Assembly: GCA_019637155.1 (NCBI GenBank)
Contig: JAHBWE010000010.1
Coordinates: forward strand, 186,001-250,000
Reading direction: 5' to 3'
DNA from: Labilithrix sp.
GTDB lineage: Bacteria; Myxococcota_A; Polyangia; Polyangiales; Polyangiaceae
DNA length: 64,000 nt
A model generated the notes under the pieces. The model saw nothing but the letters and a program-made list of their open reading frames with translations. It was not told the DNA's origin and did not search any database. Below, piece by piece: positions 29,528 through 38,458 of the stretch. Position 1 is the first letter of the stretch, and each line of letters opens with the position of its first letter. The translations under genes were made by a program, and so were the position numbers.

Positions 29528-30406
29528 CTACGACACGACCGGCAGGGCGCGCTTCGTCAGGACCTCGTTGTGGCTGCCCGTGCGGTAGCCGGCGAGGTCG
29601 AGGGTGACGTAGGCGAAGCCGAGCTTCTTGCCCGCGGCGACGATCGCGTCGCGCGCGTCGAAGGCCTTCAGCATCTCGTCGCGCCCGATCTCGATGCGCG
29701 CGATCGCGGCCTCCTTCACCGCGACGACGCTCTCGCTCTGCGAGGCGTGCCAGCGCACGCGCGCCTGGCGGATGCCGAGCGCGTGGAGCTCGGCCTCGAG
29801 ATCGCCGATCTGCTTCAGGCGCTCGCGCGTCACGCGCGTGCCGTAGGGGAGGCGGCTCGAGAGGCACGCGGCGGCGGGTTTGTCCCAGACGCCGAGGCCG
29901 ATCGCCTGCGAGAGCGCGCGGACGTCGCTCTTCGAGAGGCCCGCCTCGACGAGCGGGCTCCGCGCGCCGGCCTCCTTCGCCGCGTCGAGGCCGGGGCGGT
30001 AGTCGCCGAGGTCGTCGAGGTTCGTGCCGTTGAGCACGTGCGCGAGGCCCCACTCGGCGTTCTTCTTCGCGCTGACGCGATAGAGCTCGCTCTTGCAGTG
30101 GAAGCAGCGGTCGACGTCGTTCTTCGCGTACGACTCGTCCTCGATCTCGTGCGACTCGACGAGCTCGTGCCGCGCGCCGATCGTCCGCGCGACGCGCACG
30201 GCGTCCTCGAGCTCGAACGGCGCGAGGCTCGGGCTCACCGCGGTCATCCCGACGCACTTGTCGCCGAGGACCTTGTGCGCGACGGCGAGGACGAACGCGC
30301 TGTCGACCCCGCCCGAGTAGCAGACGAGCGCCGAGCCCATGCCCTCCACGATCGCGACGAGGCGGTCGAGGCGGGGGTCCTTGGGAAGCACGTAACTATC
30401 GAGCAC
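29528..30406 (-). CDS. larE: LarE-family ATP-dependent sulfur transferase
   Basis: Protein of 292 residues. The PP-loop SGGVDS is at about 31-36; the family motif RCFHCKSELY and the Cys in AACLSSRLPYG (near residue 180), the sacrificial sulfur donor in Lactobacillus LarE, are both present. LarE makes the thiocarboxylate of the nickel-pincer cofactor of lactate racemase and related enzymes. No larB, larC or larA is in the window, so the client enzyme lies elsewhere or is different. The start is GTG (30404-30406). It is divergent from imuA. Confidence 0.9.
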   Translation of the reverse strand: MLDSYVLPKDPRLDRLVAIVEGMGSALVCYSGGVDSAFVLAVAHKVLGDKCVGMTAVSPSLAPFELEDAVRVARTIGARHELVESHEIEDESYAKNDVDRCFHCKSELYRVSAKKNAEWGLAHVLNGTNLDDLGDYRPGLDAAKEAGARSPLVEAGLSKSDVRALSQAIGLGVWDKPAAACLSSRLPYGTRVTRERLKQIGDLEAELHALGIRQARVRWHASQSESVVAVKEAAIARIEIGRDEMLKAFDARDAIVAAGKKLGFAYVTLDLAGYRTGSHNEVLTKRALPVVS

Positions 30407-30442
30407 GATTGGTCTTTACCACGGACCTTGCGCGGCTGCCGG

Positions 30443-30464
30443 ATACTGATTATATGTTCAGTAT
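30443..30464. promoter_or_regulatory. LexA-like SOS box before imuA
   Basis: Perfect inverted repeat ATACTG-N10-CAGTAT with an AT-rich core (ATTATATGTT). It matches the TACTG-N10-CAGTA form of enterobacterial LexA boxes, and its right half GTTCAG resembles the motif I recall for Myxococcus LexA. It overlaps the presumed imuA start, and a possible -35 (TTGCGC, 30428-30433) with -10 (TATATG, 30451-30456) places it over the promoter. LexA binding here would repress the whole mutagenesis cassette; inferred, not shown. Confidence 0.75.
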
Positions 30465-31191
30465 GTCGGCGTTACCGCTGGTCGAACTGAATGCTACCAC
30501 GCTCGCTCGGCTCGGCATCGTCCACGGGACGGGCTCGATGCTGCCGTCGCGCGCGGTCCTCTCGCTCGACTGGCCCGAGCTCGCGCGAGCGCTGCCGGAT
30601 CGCGGCCTCCCGCGCGGCGTCGTCGAGCTCGCGTCGGTGCCTCGCATCGCGTCGTCCGTCCGCCAGCAGGACTTCGACGCGATGCGCGGCGGCGCGACCA
30701 CGATCGCGCTCGCGGCGGTGCGCGCGGCGCAGGCGGCGGACGAGCGCGCGTGGTGCGCGTGGATCACGCCGCAGACGAGCGCCGGCGCCTCGAAGGCCCG
30801 TGTCGCGCGGGCGCCCTCGCTCTATGCGCCTGCGTTCGTCCAGGCTGGGGTCGATCTCGATCGTCTCCTCGTCGTGCGTCCGCCCGTGGGCGCGCTCTCG
30901 CGCACGGTCGTGAAGACGGCGTCGTCCGGCGCGTTCGGCCTCGTCGTGGTGGACGTGCCGCGCAACGCGCTGAGTGAAGGACCCATCGTCACGCGCAAGC
31001 TCGCGCTCGCGGCCGAGGAGTACGGGACCACCTCGCTCTTGCTGACGAGCGCCGTCGCCGCGCGTCCGGTGCCGTGGCCCGTCGCGATGCGCCTCGAGGT
31101 GGAGCGCCGGCCCGACGCGATCGCGGTGCGCGTCGCCAAGGATCGCCGCGGCGTCGCGTCGTCCCATCACGTCGTGCGGCTGGCGAGCTGA
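30463..31191 (+). CDS. imuA: ImuA-like RecA-fold protein of the SOS mutagenesis cassette
   Basis: Protein of 242 residues. It lacks a strong Walker A, but its layout (RGLPRGVVELASV, GGATTIALAAVRAAQAADE, then DLDRLLVVRPPVGALSRTVV) matches the degenerate RecA-like ImuA/SulA-type family that precedes imuB. The C-terminal part (RLEVERRPDAIAVRVAKDR) is typical. The start at 30463 is preferred; an upstream in-frame ATG at 30454 lies inside the LexA-like box. With the tentative promoter, the transcript could be nearly leaderless. The imuB gene begins 2 bp after the stop. Confidence 0.85.
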   Translation: MSALPLVELNATTLARLGIVHGTGSMLPSRAVLSLDWPELARALPDRGLPRGVVELASVPRIASSVRQQDFDAMRGGATTIALAAVRAAQAADERAWCAWITPQTSAGASKARVARAPSLYAPAFVQAGVDLDRLLVVRPPVGALSRTVVKTASSGAFGLVVVDVPRNALSEGPIVTRKLALAAEEYGTTSLLLTSAVAARPVPWPVAMRLEVERRPDAIAVRVAKDRRGVASSHHVVRLAS

Positions 31192-31193
31192 CC

Positions 31194-32825
31194 ATGCGCG
31201 TCGCCGCGATCTGCCTGCCCGAGCTCCGGATCGAGCTCGTGCGCAGCATGTTCCCCGACCTCGAAGGCCCCGTCGCCGTCGTCGTCGCGCCGCCGCCGCT
31301 CACCGAGCGCGATCTGCTCGGCAACACGCGTCTCTCGGTCGTGTCGCGCGAGGCGCGCGCGCTCGGCGTCGCTCCGGGCCAGACCATCGCGCAGGCCCGC
31401 GCGCGCGCGGGCGATCTCGCGGTCCGCGTCGTCCGCCCCGACGCGGTGAAGGACATGCTCGCCCGCATCGCCGAGGTCGGCCTCGCGTTCGGCGCCACGG
31501 TGTCGTTCGCCGGCGACCCGCGCGACCTCGTATGGATCGACGTCACGGGCTGCGCGCACCTGCACGCTCGAAGCGGGAGCACCCTCGAAGGAGAGCACCT
31601 CCTCGCGTCGCGGCTCGCGGGCGCGGTCTCGTCGCTCGGGCACGTGTGCTTCGTCGCGGTGGCGGACGGCCCGCGCGTCGCGGCGATGCTCGCGAGCGCG
31701 GTCGCGGAGTCCGCCGCGACCGCGTGGGAGAAAGCGAAGAGCCGCCCGCGTTCGAGAGGAGCGCTCCCGGTCTTCGAGCCGCTCGTGGTGCCGCCGGGAG
31801 AGAACGCGATCGCGATCGCGCCGCTGCCGATCTCGGCGCTGCCGCTCGCGCCGGAGGACGTGCGGTGGCTCGCGAAGCTCGGCGTCCGCACGATCGAAGG
31901 GCTCCGCGCGCTGCCGAAGGACGGGCTCGCCGCGCGCCTCGGTCCACGTGCGCGTGAGGTGCTCTCCCTCGCCGCCGGCGAGGACCGCGCGCCGCTCCAC
32001 GCGTACGTCCCGCCCGAGGTCCCGGAGGAGGAGGCGACGCTCGAGTACGGCATCGAGGGGACGCAGGCGCTCACGTTCGTCGCGAAGACGCTGTGCGATC
32101 GCCTCGCCGCACGCCTCCAGGGCCGCGCCGTCGCCGCCGCGCGCGTCGAGCTCGAGCTGAAGCTCGACGCCGCGATGGTCGCCGCGAACGACGCCGGCGC
32201 CGATCGCGCCGTCGTCGCGCTCGATCTGCCCGCCCCGCTCTCCGGCGCGGGCGATCTCCTCGCCGCGCTCCGCCCCAAGATCGAGCGGCTCGTCCTCGCG
32301 GCGCCCGTCCTCGCGGCGCGTCTGCGTGCGCCCGTGCTCGTGCCGCGGCGCGCGGCGGCGCTCTCGCTCTTCGAGCCGCAGCCGAAGGCGGAGCGCGCGC
32401 TGCCGCGGCTCGTCGGCGAGCTCGTCTCGGACCTCGGCGCCGAGGCGGTCTCCGTCCTCACGGTGGGCGACAGCTGGTCGCCGGACGGCCGCTCGCGCCT
32501 CGTGCCGTTCGGGTCGAGCGAGGCGAAGGCGGCGGCGAGCCTCGCGCTCGCGCGGAGCCCGAAGAAGCGGCGCAAGATGCTCGCGAGCGTGCCGGAGCCG
32601 ACGCGCCTCCTCGCCGAGCCGCGCCCGATCGCGAAGGAGGACGCGCGCGTCCTCAGGCACCTCTCGCGGGTGGAGGCGATCGAGTGGTGGAAGACCGCGC
32701 CGCAGAAGGACGGCGAGGCCCGTCGTCCCGTCGACTACGTGCAGGCGTGGACCGACGACGGCGCGGCGTTCGTCGAGATCGACCGCGCCTCGGGGGCGAT
32801 GCGCGTCCGCGGCTGGTTCGACTGA
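31194..32825 (+). CDS. imuB: ImuB, Y-family polymerase-like protein
   Basis: Protein of 543 residues of the Y-family polymerase superfamily (MRVAAICLPELRIEL; RLSVVSREARALGVAPGQ; DLVWIDVTGCAHL). The acidic catalytic residues of DinB appear replaced (the usual D-x-D at the start is CLPEL), consistent with ImuB being a non-catalytic adaptor. A clamp-binding-like motif ALSLFEP lies at about residue 390. It should bridge ImuA, DnaE2 and the beta clamp. The C-terminal tail (DYVQAWTDDGAAFVEI ... GWFD) is the usual ImuB end. Confidence 0.9.
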   Translation: MRVAAICLPELRIELVRSMFPDLEGPVAVVVAPPPLTERDLLGNTRLSVVSREARALGVAPGQTIAQARARAGDLAVRVVRPDAVKDMLARIAEVGLAFGATVSFAGDPRDLVWIDVTGCAHLHARSGSTLEGEHLLASRLAGAVSSLGHVCFVAVADGPRVAAMLASAVAESAATAWEKAKSRPRSRGALPVFEPLVVPPGENAIAIAPLPISALPLAPEDVRWLAKLGVRTIEGLRALPKDGLAARLGPRAREVLSLAAGEDRAPLHAYVPPEVPEEEATLEYGIEGTQALTFVAKTLCDRLAARLQGRAVAAARVELELKLDAAMVAANDAGADRAVVALDLPAPLSGAGDLLAALRPKIERLVLAAPVLAARLRAPVLVPRRAAALSLFEPQPKAERALPRLVGELVSDLGAEAVSVLTVGDSWSPDGRSRLVPFGSSEAKAAASLALARSPKKRRKMLASVPEPTRLLAEPRPIAKEDARVLRHLSRVEAIEWWKTAPQKDGEARRPVDYVQAWTDDGAAFVEIDRASGAMRVRGWFD

Positions 32826-32837
32826 GGAGCGCTCGCC

Positions 32838-35800
32838 GTGTCGTCGCGCATCCGCATCGATTCGTCGAGCCGCATGCCCTACGAGGACGCGGGCACCTCG
32901 GAGCGCGCCGCGAGCCCGCACCCCGCGATCGCGACGGAGCTCGCGCAGCTCCGCGCGTCGATCGCGGCGCGCACGAGCCGCTACGTCGAGCTCACGGCGC
33001 GCACGAATTTCAGCTTCCTCTCGGGCGCGACGCCGCCGGAGCGCATGGTCTTCCGCGCGGCGGAGCTCGGGTACGACGCGATCGGGATCGCCGATCGCGA
33101 CGGCCTCTACGGCGTCGTGCGCGCGCACGAAGAGGCGCAGAAGCAGGGGATCCGCCTCGTCGTCGGCTGCGAGCTCACGCTCGAGCGCGAGGGCCTCGAA
33201 GGTGTCCCCGAGATCCCGGGCAAGCCCACCACGATCACGGTCTTCGTCGAGAGCCGCGAGGGCTACGCGAACCTGTGCAAGATCCTCACCGAGAGCCACG
33301 CGCGTCATCCGAAGAACCTGCCGCTGCGAAGGACGGACGGCCTCGACGAAGAGGATCTCCCGAAGAACACGTTCGCCGGCCTCCCGCTCTCGTACGTCTC
33401 GAGGCACGCGGCGGGGCTGTGGGCGCTCGCCGACGCCGCGCTCCTCGACGAGCCCGCCGGCCGCGAGGCGATCCGCGCGTTCGGGGCGCGCCTCTCCATC
33501 GCGGTGCACCTCCACAAGGACGGCGAAGACCGCGTCCGCGTGATGCGCGCCGAGGCGGCCGCGCGCACGCACGGCCTCCCGATCTGCGCGACGAACCGCG
33601 TGCTCTACGCGCGCCCGCAAGACAAGCCGATCCTCGACGTCCTCCACTGCATCCGCGAGGGCAAGACGCTCGACGAAGCGGGCCGCGAGCTCGGACCCAA
33701 CGCCGAGGCGCACCTCAAGAACGAAGAGGAGATGACGCGCCTCTTCTCGCTCCATCCCGAGTGGCTCGCGCGCGCGCGCTTCGTCGCCGATCGCTGCACC
33801 TTCTCGCTGAAGGAGCTGAAATACGACTTCCCGTACGAGATCACGGACCTCGTCCATCGCGACTTCCGGCACCCCGACGGCCGCGTCGGCGAGACGGCGG
33901 ACGAGGCGCTCCGCCGCCTCACGTACGACGGCGCGCGCGCGAGGTGGGGCGAGGCGATCCCGGCCAACGTCGCGCAGCAGATCGAGAAGGAGCTCACCCT
34001 CATCACGCAGCTCGCGGTCGCGCCGTATTTCCTCTCCGTTCGCGCCGTCGTCGACATGGCGCGCCGCCGTGACATCCTCTGTCAGGGCCGCGGCAGCGCC
34101 GCGAACAGCGCGGTGTGCTTCTGCCTCGGCATCACCGCGGTCGACCCCGCGCGCTCGAACCTCCTCTTCGAGCGGTTCCTCTCCGCCGAGCGCCGCGAGC
34201 CGCCGGACATCGACGTCGACTTCGAGCACGAGCGGCGGGAGGAGGTCATCCAGGAGATCTACGAGACGTACGGCCGCGACCGCGCGGCGATGGTCTGCGA
34301 GATCGTCTCGTACCGCTCGAAGAGCGCGCTCCGCGAGGTGGGGAAGGCGTTCGGCTTCTCGCTCGAGCAGATCGACCGCCTCGCCGGCGTCGTCACGTGG
34401 TGGGACGGCATCTCGGCGGTGAGCGAGTCGCGGCTCAAGGCGATCGGCTTCTCGGCGGACGACCCGCGGGTCCGTCAGGTCATCGTCATGGCCCGCGCCG
34501 TCCAGGGTTTCCCGCGCCATCTCTCGATCCACGTCGGCGGCTTCGTCCTCTCCGCGAAGCCGCTGTCCGCCGTCGCTCCGATCGAGCCGGCGACGATGGA
34601 CAAGCGCACGATCATCCCGTGGGACAAGGACGACATCGACACGCTCGGCTTCTTCAAGATCGACGTGCTCGGCCTCGGCATGCTCACCGCGATCCGCAAG
34701 TGCCTCGACCTCGTGCGCGGCGTCGCGGAGGTCACGCCGGGCTACGCCGCCCCCCCGCTCCTCGCGAAGAGCGCGATCGAGCGGCTCGCGCACATCCCGC
34801 CGGAGGACCCGAAGGTCTTCGACGCGCTCTGCAACGCGGACACGGTCGGCGTGTTCCAGATCGAGAGCCGCGCGCAGATGGCGATGCTCCCGCGCCTCAA
34901 GCCGCGCGAGTTCTACGACCTGGTCATCGAGGTCGCGATCGTGCGCCCGGGCCCGATCCAGGGCGGGATGGTGCACCCGTACCTCCGCCGCCGCTGCGGC
35001 GAAGAGGAGGTGAAGCCGCCGCATCCGATCCTGGCGCCGATCCTCGAGCGCACGCTCGGCGTCCCGCTCTTCCAGGAGCAGGTGATGCAGATCGCGATCG
35101 TGGGCGCGGGCTACTCGGGCGGCGAGGCCGACCGCCTCCGCCGCGACATGGCCGCCTGGCGCAAGAACGGCAACCTGGAACGCCACCGCGAGCGCCTCCT
35201 CCAGGGCTTCCGCGAGCGCGGCATCCCCGAGGAGTTCGGCGAGCGCCTCTACCAGCAGATCCATGGCTTCGCCGAATACGGATTCCCTGAATCACACAGT
35301 TGTAGCTTTTCCCTGCTCGTCTACTCGAGCTCCTGGCTGAAGCTCTATTACCCGGCCGAGTTCGCGGCGGCGCTGATCAACAGCCAGCCGATGGGCTTCT
35401 ATTCACCCTCGACCATCTTGCAGGACGCCCAGCGACACGGCGTAGAGCTCCTCCCGGTCGACATCAACAAGAGCGTTTGGAACTGCACCTGCGAGGGTCC
35501 TGACCTAAACGAGGGGCCCCAGAAGCGGCCGCGAATGCGGGCGCGAAGCGCCCCGAGCGCTCCGCGCGAGGGCCGTGTCTGGGGTGGGGGTGTCGGGGGC
35601 GAAGCCCCTGACGTTGAGAGCACCAAACTAAGGCTCGGGCTGCGTGTCGTCGCCGGGCTCGGCGAGGATGCGGGGCGGCGGATCGAGGCGGGGCGGCCGT
35701 ATGCGAGCGCCGGCGACGTGCTCGCGCGGGCGCGGCTCGATCGGAAGGAGGCGATGGCGCTCGCGGAGTCCGGGGCGCTCGACGCGCTCTCGGACGGCGG

Positions 35801-36356
35801 GCGGCGCGGCGCGATCTGGGACGTCGTCGCGCCGCGGCCGGAGGACATGTTCGTCGGGACGACGAAGAAGGAGCGGAGCCCCGAGCTCGTGCCGATGACG
35901 CGCGCGGAGCAGCTCGTGCTCGACTACGAGCGCACCGGCATCTCCGTGTCGGACCACCCGCTGAAGCTCCTCCGGTCCAAGCTCGGGAAGCGGTTCAAGT
36001 CGTCCCTCGACGTGCTCGGCCTCCGCGCCGGCACCCGCGTGAAGGTGGCCGGCCTCGTCACGTGCCGGCAACGGCCGGGGACCGCGAGCGGTGTCGTCTT
36101 CGTGACGATGGAGGACGAGCACGGCTTCTTGAACCTCGTCCTGTGGCCCCGGGTCTTCGAGAAATACCGCCTCGTCGCGACGACCTCGAAGGTGTTGATC
36201 GTGCACGGAAAGATCGAGCGGAGCGACGATCCGAAGGGGCTCCGCCCCCCCGACCCGAACGTGCCGCAGAGCGTCCTCTACGTCGTCGCCGAGCACCTCG
36301 AGGCTTTCGACGAGGAGCTCCCGAAGCTCGCGAGCATGAGCCGCGATTTCCATTAG
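32838..36356 (+). CDS. dnaE2: error-prone DNA polymerase DnaE2 (with an in-frame repeat insertion)
   Basis: Protein of 1172 residues, longer than usual DnaE2 (about 1050-1080). The N-terminal PHP domain (YVELTARTNFSFLSGATP, then IADRDGLYGVV) and the polymerase palm with PDIDVDFEHERRE (about 455-470) are intact, followed by fingers (FPESHSCSFSLLVYSSSWLK), an HhH region (LRLGLRVVAGLGEDAG) and an OB fold. GTG start 12 bp after imuB, with a GAGGAG ribosome-binding site. Oddity: repeat copy R2 (35513-35617) interrupts the coding sequence in frame between NCTCEGPDLN and TKLRLGLR, adding about 35 basic, Gly-rich residues where other DnaE proteins have a short surface turn. The frame is kept, so the enzyme may still work; this needs testing. 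Confidence 0.95.
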   Translation: MSSRIRIDSSSRMPYEDAGTSERAASPHPAIATELAQLRASIAARTSRYVELTARTNFSFLSGATPPERMVFRAAELGYDAIGIADRDGLYGVVRAHEEAQKQGIRLVVGCELTLEREGLEGVPEIPGKPTTITVFVESREGYANLCKILTESHARHPKNLPLRRTDGLDEEDLPKNTFAGLPLSYVSRHAAGLWALADAALLDEPAGREAIRAFGARLSIAVHLHKDGEDRVRVMRAEAAARTHGLPICATNRVLYARPQDKPILDVLHCIREGKTLDEAGRELGPNAEAHLKNEEEMTRLFSLHPEWLARARFVADRCTFSLKELKYDFPYEITDLVHRDFRHPDGRVGETADEALRRLTYDGARARWGEAIPANVAQQIEKELTLITQLAVAPYFLSVRAVVDMARRRDILCQGRGSAANSAVCFCLGITAVDPARSNLLFERFLSAERREPPDIDVDFEHERREEVIQEIYETYGRDRAAMVCEIVSYRSKSALREVGKAFGFSLEQIDRLAGVVTWWDGISAVSESRLKAIGFSADDPRVRQVIVMARAVQGFPRHLSIHVGGFVLSAKPLSAVAPIEPATMDKRTIIPWDKDDIDTLGFFKIDVLGLGMLTAIRKCLDLVRGVAEVTPGYAAPPLLAKSAIERLAHIPPEDPKVFDALCNADTVGVFQIESRAQMAMLPRLKPREFYDLVIEVAIVRPGPIQGGMVHPYLRRRCGEEEVKPPHPILAPILERTLGVPLFQEQVMQIAIVGAGYSGGEADRLRRDMAAWRKNGNLERHRERLLQGFRERGIPEEFGERLYQQIHGFAEYGFPESHSCSFSLLVYSSSWLKLYYPAEFAAALINSQPMGFYSPSTILQDAQRHGVELLPVDINKSVWNCTCEGPDLNEGPQKRPRMRARSAPSAPREGRVWGGGVGGEAPDVESTKLRLGLRVVAGLGEDAGRRIEAGRPYASAGDVLARARLDRKEAMALAESGALDALSDGGRRGAIWDVVAPRPEDMFVGTTKKERSPELVPMTRAEQLVLDYERTGISVSDHPLKLLRSKLGKRFKSSLDVLGLRAGTRVKVAGLVTCRQRPGTASGVVFVTMEDEHGFLNLVLWPRVFEKYRLVATTSKVLIVHGKIERSDDPKGLRPPDPNVPQSVLYVVAEHLEAFDEELPKLASMSRDFH
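35513..35617 (+). repeat. structured dispersed repeat, copy R2 (inside dnaE2)
   Basis: 105 bp from GGGGCCCC to CGTTGA, exactly 35 codons. Outer stem CCCCAGA/TCTGGGG plus CGGCC/GGCCG; inner hairpin GGGCGC-GAA-GCGCCC; 3' hairpin GTCGGGGGC-GAA-GCCCCTGAC. It is read in the frame that avoids the TGA triplets of the CCTGACGTTGA end (as GAC GTT GAG), giving a peptide ending GGVGGEAPDVES. It is nearly identical to R1. Confidence 0.92.
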
Positions 36357-36367
36357 AATGAGACCTG

Positions 36368-37363
36368 GTGCGGGGCGCAGAGACGATTCTCGAGATCTTG
36401 CTGCAGCTCACCGCGCAGCTCACCGACGACCGTCCGCTCGAGGACTTCCTCAAAGCCGTGACCGACGCGTCGCGCGAGATGCTCCCCGCCGAGCACGCGA
36501 GCGTGCGCCTGCTCGATCCTTCGCGGTCGATGCTCCTCTCGGGCGCGCGCTCCGGGGCGGGGGAGAGCGATCGGCCGATGGACTTCAAGCGCGGAGAGGG
36601 GATCCTCGGTTGGGTCGTCGACAGCGCCCAGCCGGTGCGGGTCGGGGACGTGAGCGCCGATCCGCGCTGGGTGAGCGGGAAGCAACAGGGCTTCGACGTC
36701 CGCTCGATCATGGCGGAGCCGCTCTGGTCGAGCGGCGACGTGATCGGCGTGCTCGCGGTGACGTCGGCGAAGGGCGATGCGTTCAGCGAGTCGGATCAGC
36801 TCGTGCTGCGGCTGCTCGCGAACTGCTCCGCGCCGCCGATCGAGCGCGCGCGGCTGCGGCGGCTCGCGATGTTCGACGACACGACGATGGCGTTCAACCA
36901 TCGCTACCTGAACCCGCGCATCGTCGAGGAGATGGAGCGCGCGGGGCGATCGGGCGGGGAGGTGAGCCTCCTCTACATGGACCTCGATCACTTCAAGTCG
37001 GTGAACGACAAGTTCGGACACGCGATCGGCGACATCGTGCTCCGCATGTTCGCGGACCGCGTGCGGAAGGCGGTCCGCCGCGTCGACGTCCTCATCCGCC
37101 GCGGCGGCGAGGAGTTCGTCCTCGTGATGCCGCAGACGAGCGCGACCCAGGCCCTCGCCACGGGCACCCGCATCCAGCAGACGCTCGCGGCGGAGGACCT
37201 CGAGGTCGAGGGCGGCCTGCGCATCCGCCAGACCGTGTCGATCGGCGTCGCGACGTGGGACTCGCGCGAGACCCCCGACCAGCTCGAGCGCCGCGCCGAC
37301 CACGCGATGTACGAGGCGAAGCGCCAGGGCCGAAACCGCGTCGTCGTCGCGCGCACCGACTGA
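36368..37363 (+). CDS. GAF-GGDEF diguanylate cyclase
   Basis: Protein of 331 residues. A GAF domain covers about 20-165 (EHASVRLLDPSRSMLLS; AEPLWSSGDVIGVLAV). The GGDEF domain begins at about 170; the active site is GGEEF, with an inhibitory RxxD site (RRVD) exactly five residues before it. It should make cyclic di-GMP with product inhibition. There is no membrane segment, so the signal is cytoplasmic. GTG start 12 bp after dnaE2. It probably has its own promoter but is close enough to be read through from the SOS cassette. Confidence 0.92.
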   Translation: MRGAETILEILLQLTAQLTDDRPLEDFLKAVTDASREMLPAEHASVRLLDPSRSMLLSGARSGAGESDRPMDFKRGEGILGWVVDSAQPVRVGDVSADPRWVSGKQQGFDVRSIMAEPLWSSGDVIGVLAVTSAKGDAFSESDQLVLRLLANCSAPPIERARLRRLAMFDDTTMAFNHRYLNPRIVEEMERAGRSGGEVSLLYMDLDHFKSVNDKFGHAIGDIVLRMFADRVRKAVRRVDVLIRRGGEEFVLVMPQTSATQALATGTRIQQTLAAEDLEVEGGLRIRQTVSIGVATWDSRETPDQLERRADHAMYEAKRQGRNRVVVARTD

Positions 37364-37422
37364 CGCGACGCGTCCGCCACGTACGGCTTCCCTTTGCGGC
37401 GAGGGCCGGTCACCATTCTCGT

Positions 37423-37659
37423 ATGGCGGCGCTCGTGATGCTCTTCGGGGTCGTGTTCCTCGTCGTCGCCTGGCGCGGCCATCGCTCCGGCGAGCTCCCC
37501 GCCGGGAGCAAGGGCTTCCAGGCGTACCGCCCGAACCGCCACGAGAACCCGATCGCGTTCCACTTCTTCCTCTGCTTCTACGTGGTCACCGGCGTCGGGA
37601 CGATCCTCTACGGCCTCGCGTCGCTGATCGGCGTCGTCGATCCGATCCCGCTCCGTTGA
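37423..37659 (+). CDS. small two-helix membrane protein
   Basis: Protein of 78 residues. Helix 1 is ALVMLFGVVFLVVAW; a polar loop (SGELPAGSKGFQAYRPNRHENP) follows; helix 2 is FFLCFYVVTGVGTILYGLASLI. A real gene is likely from the clear topology and codon use; function unknown. Confidence 0.68.
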   Translation: MAALVMLFGVVFLVVAWRGHRSGELPAGSKGFQAYRPNRHENPIAFHFFLCFYVVTGVGTILYGLASLIGVVDPIPLR

Positions 37660-37702
37660 CCGGCGACCCAAGGGAAGGGCGACGCCCTGCGTCCATCGCG
37701 CC

Positions 37703-38434
37703 GTGCGCGCGCTCGTTGCGTTCGGTCTCTTCGCCGCCGGCTGCGCGGCGCGTCCTCCGGCGCCGCCGGAGCCGGGCGTCGTGCAGACGATGCGTCACGA
37801 GACGCCGCCGCCGCCCGCGCCCGAGCGCTGCCTCGCGCCCGAGGTGAGGGCGCGCGTCGCCGACTGCTCCGTCACGCGGGTGCTCACGCACGCAGAGGTG
37901 CTGGCGGCGCTCGACGCGTCCGACCGCGCCGTCGTCGCGCGCCCGCCGAAGGCCGAGGAGCCCGCGTCGCGCGCCAAGAGCTCGAACGAGCTCGCCGAGG
38001 AGCGGCGGCGGCAGCTCATCCCGATGGACCTCGTGCCGGAGCAGATCGAGGCGGTCTCGGCGCTGACGAGCTGGGTCTGCGCTCACCCCGAGGACGACGT
38101 CATCACCTTCCGCCTCGCGCGGCTCCACTTCGAGCATCGCCGCTTCGAGGAGGCGAGCTTCTTCTTCGCGCGCGTGGCCGAGCACGCGCCGGCGAGCGAG
38201 GACATCGCGCCGGCCGCCTTCGTGCGCTGGCTCGAGACCGTGTCGATCCTCGGCGTCGACTTCGGTCGCGTCTCCTGCTTCGACGAGGTCGATGAGAAAG
38301 TCCGGCCTGCGCGCGAGCGCCTCTGCGCGTTCGACCTCGTCGCGCTTCATCCCGATCGCACGCAGGCGTGCACGATGATCGGTCGCGTCAACTACGACGT
38401 CGATCGGCTGCGCCTCATCGAGGGGACCAACTGA
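37703..38434 (+). CDS. lipoprotein with TPR-like segment
   Basis: Protein of 243 residues with GTG start. Lipobox FAAGC, then a Pro-rich linker. A helical TPR-like stretch is at about 110-160 (VITFRLARLHFEHRRFEEAS). Several Cys residues (CVTRV, WVCAH, CFDEV, LCAFD) may form disulfides. Function unknown. Confidence 0.75.
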   Translation: MRALVAFGLFAAGCAARPPAPPEPGVVQTMRHETPPPPAPERCLAPEVRARVADCSVTRVLTHAEVLAALDASDRAVVARPPKAEEPASRAKSSNELAEERRRQLIPMDLVPEQIEAVSALTSWVCAHPEDDVITFRLARLHFEHRRFEEASFFFARVAEHAPASEDIAPAAFVRWLETVSILGVDFGRVSCFDEVDEKVRPARERLCAFDLVALHPDRTQACTMIGRVNYDVDRLRLIEGTN

Positions 38435-38458
38435 AGCGAGCTGTGCTAACGAGGGCGC

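Noticed and set aside
30409..30462. Longer imuA starts at 30409 or 30454
   Set aside because: They would place the LexA-like box and likely promoter inside the coding sequence, and the extra residues show no family similarity.
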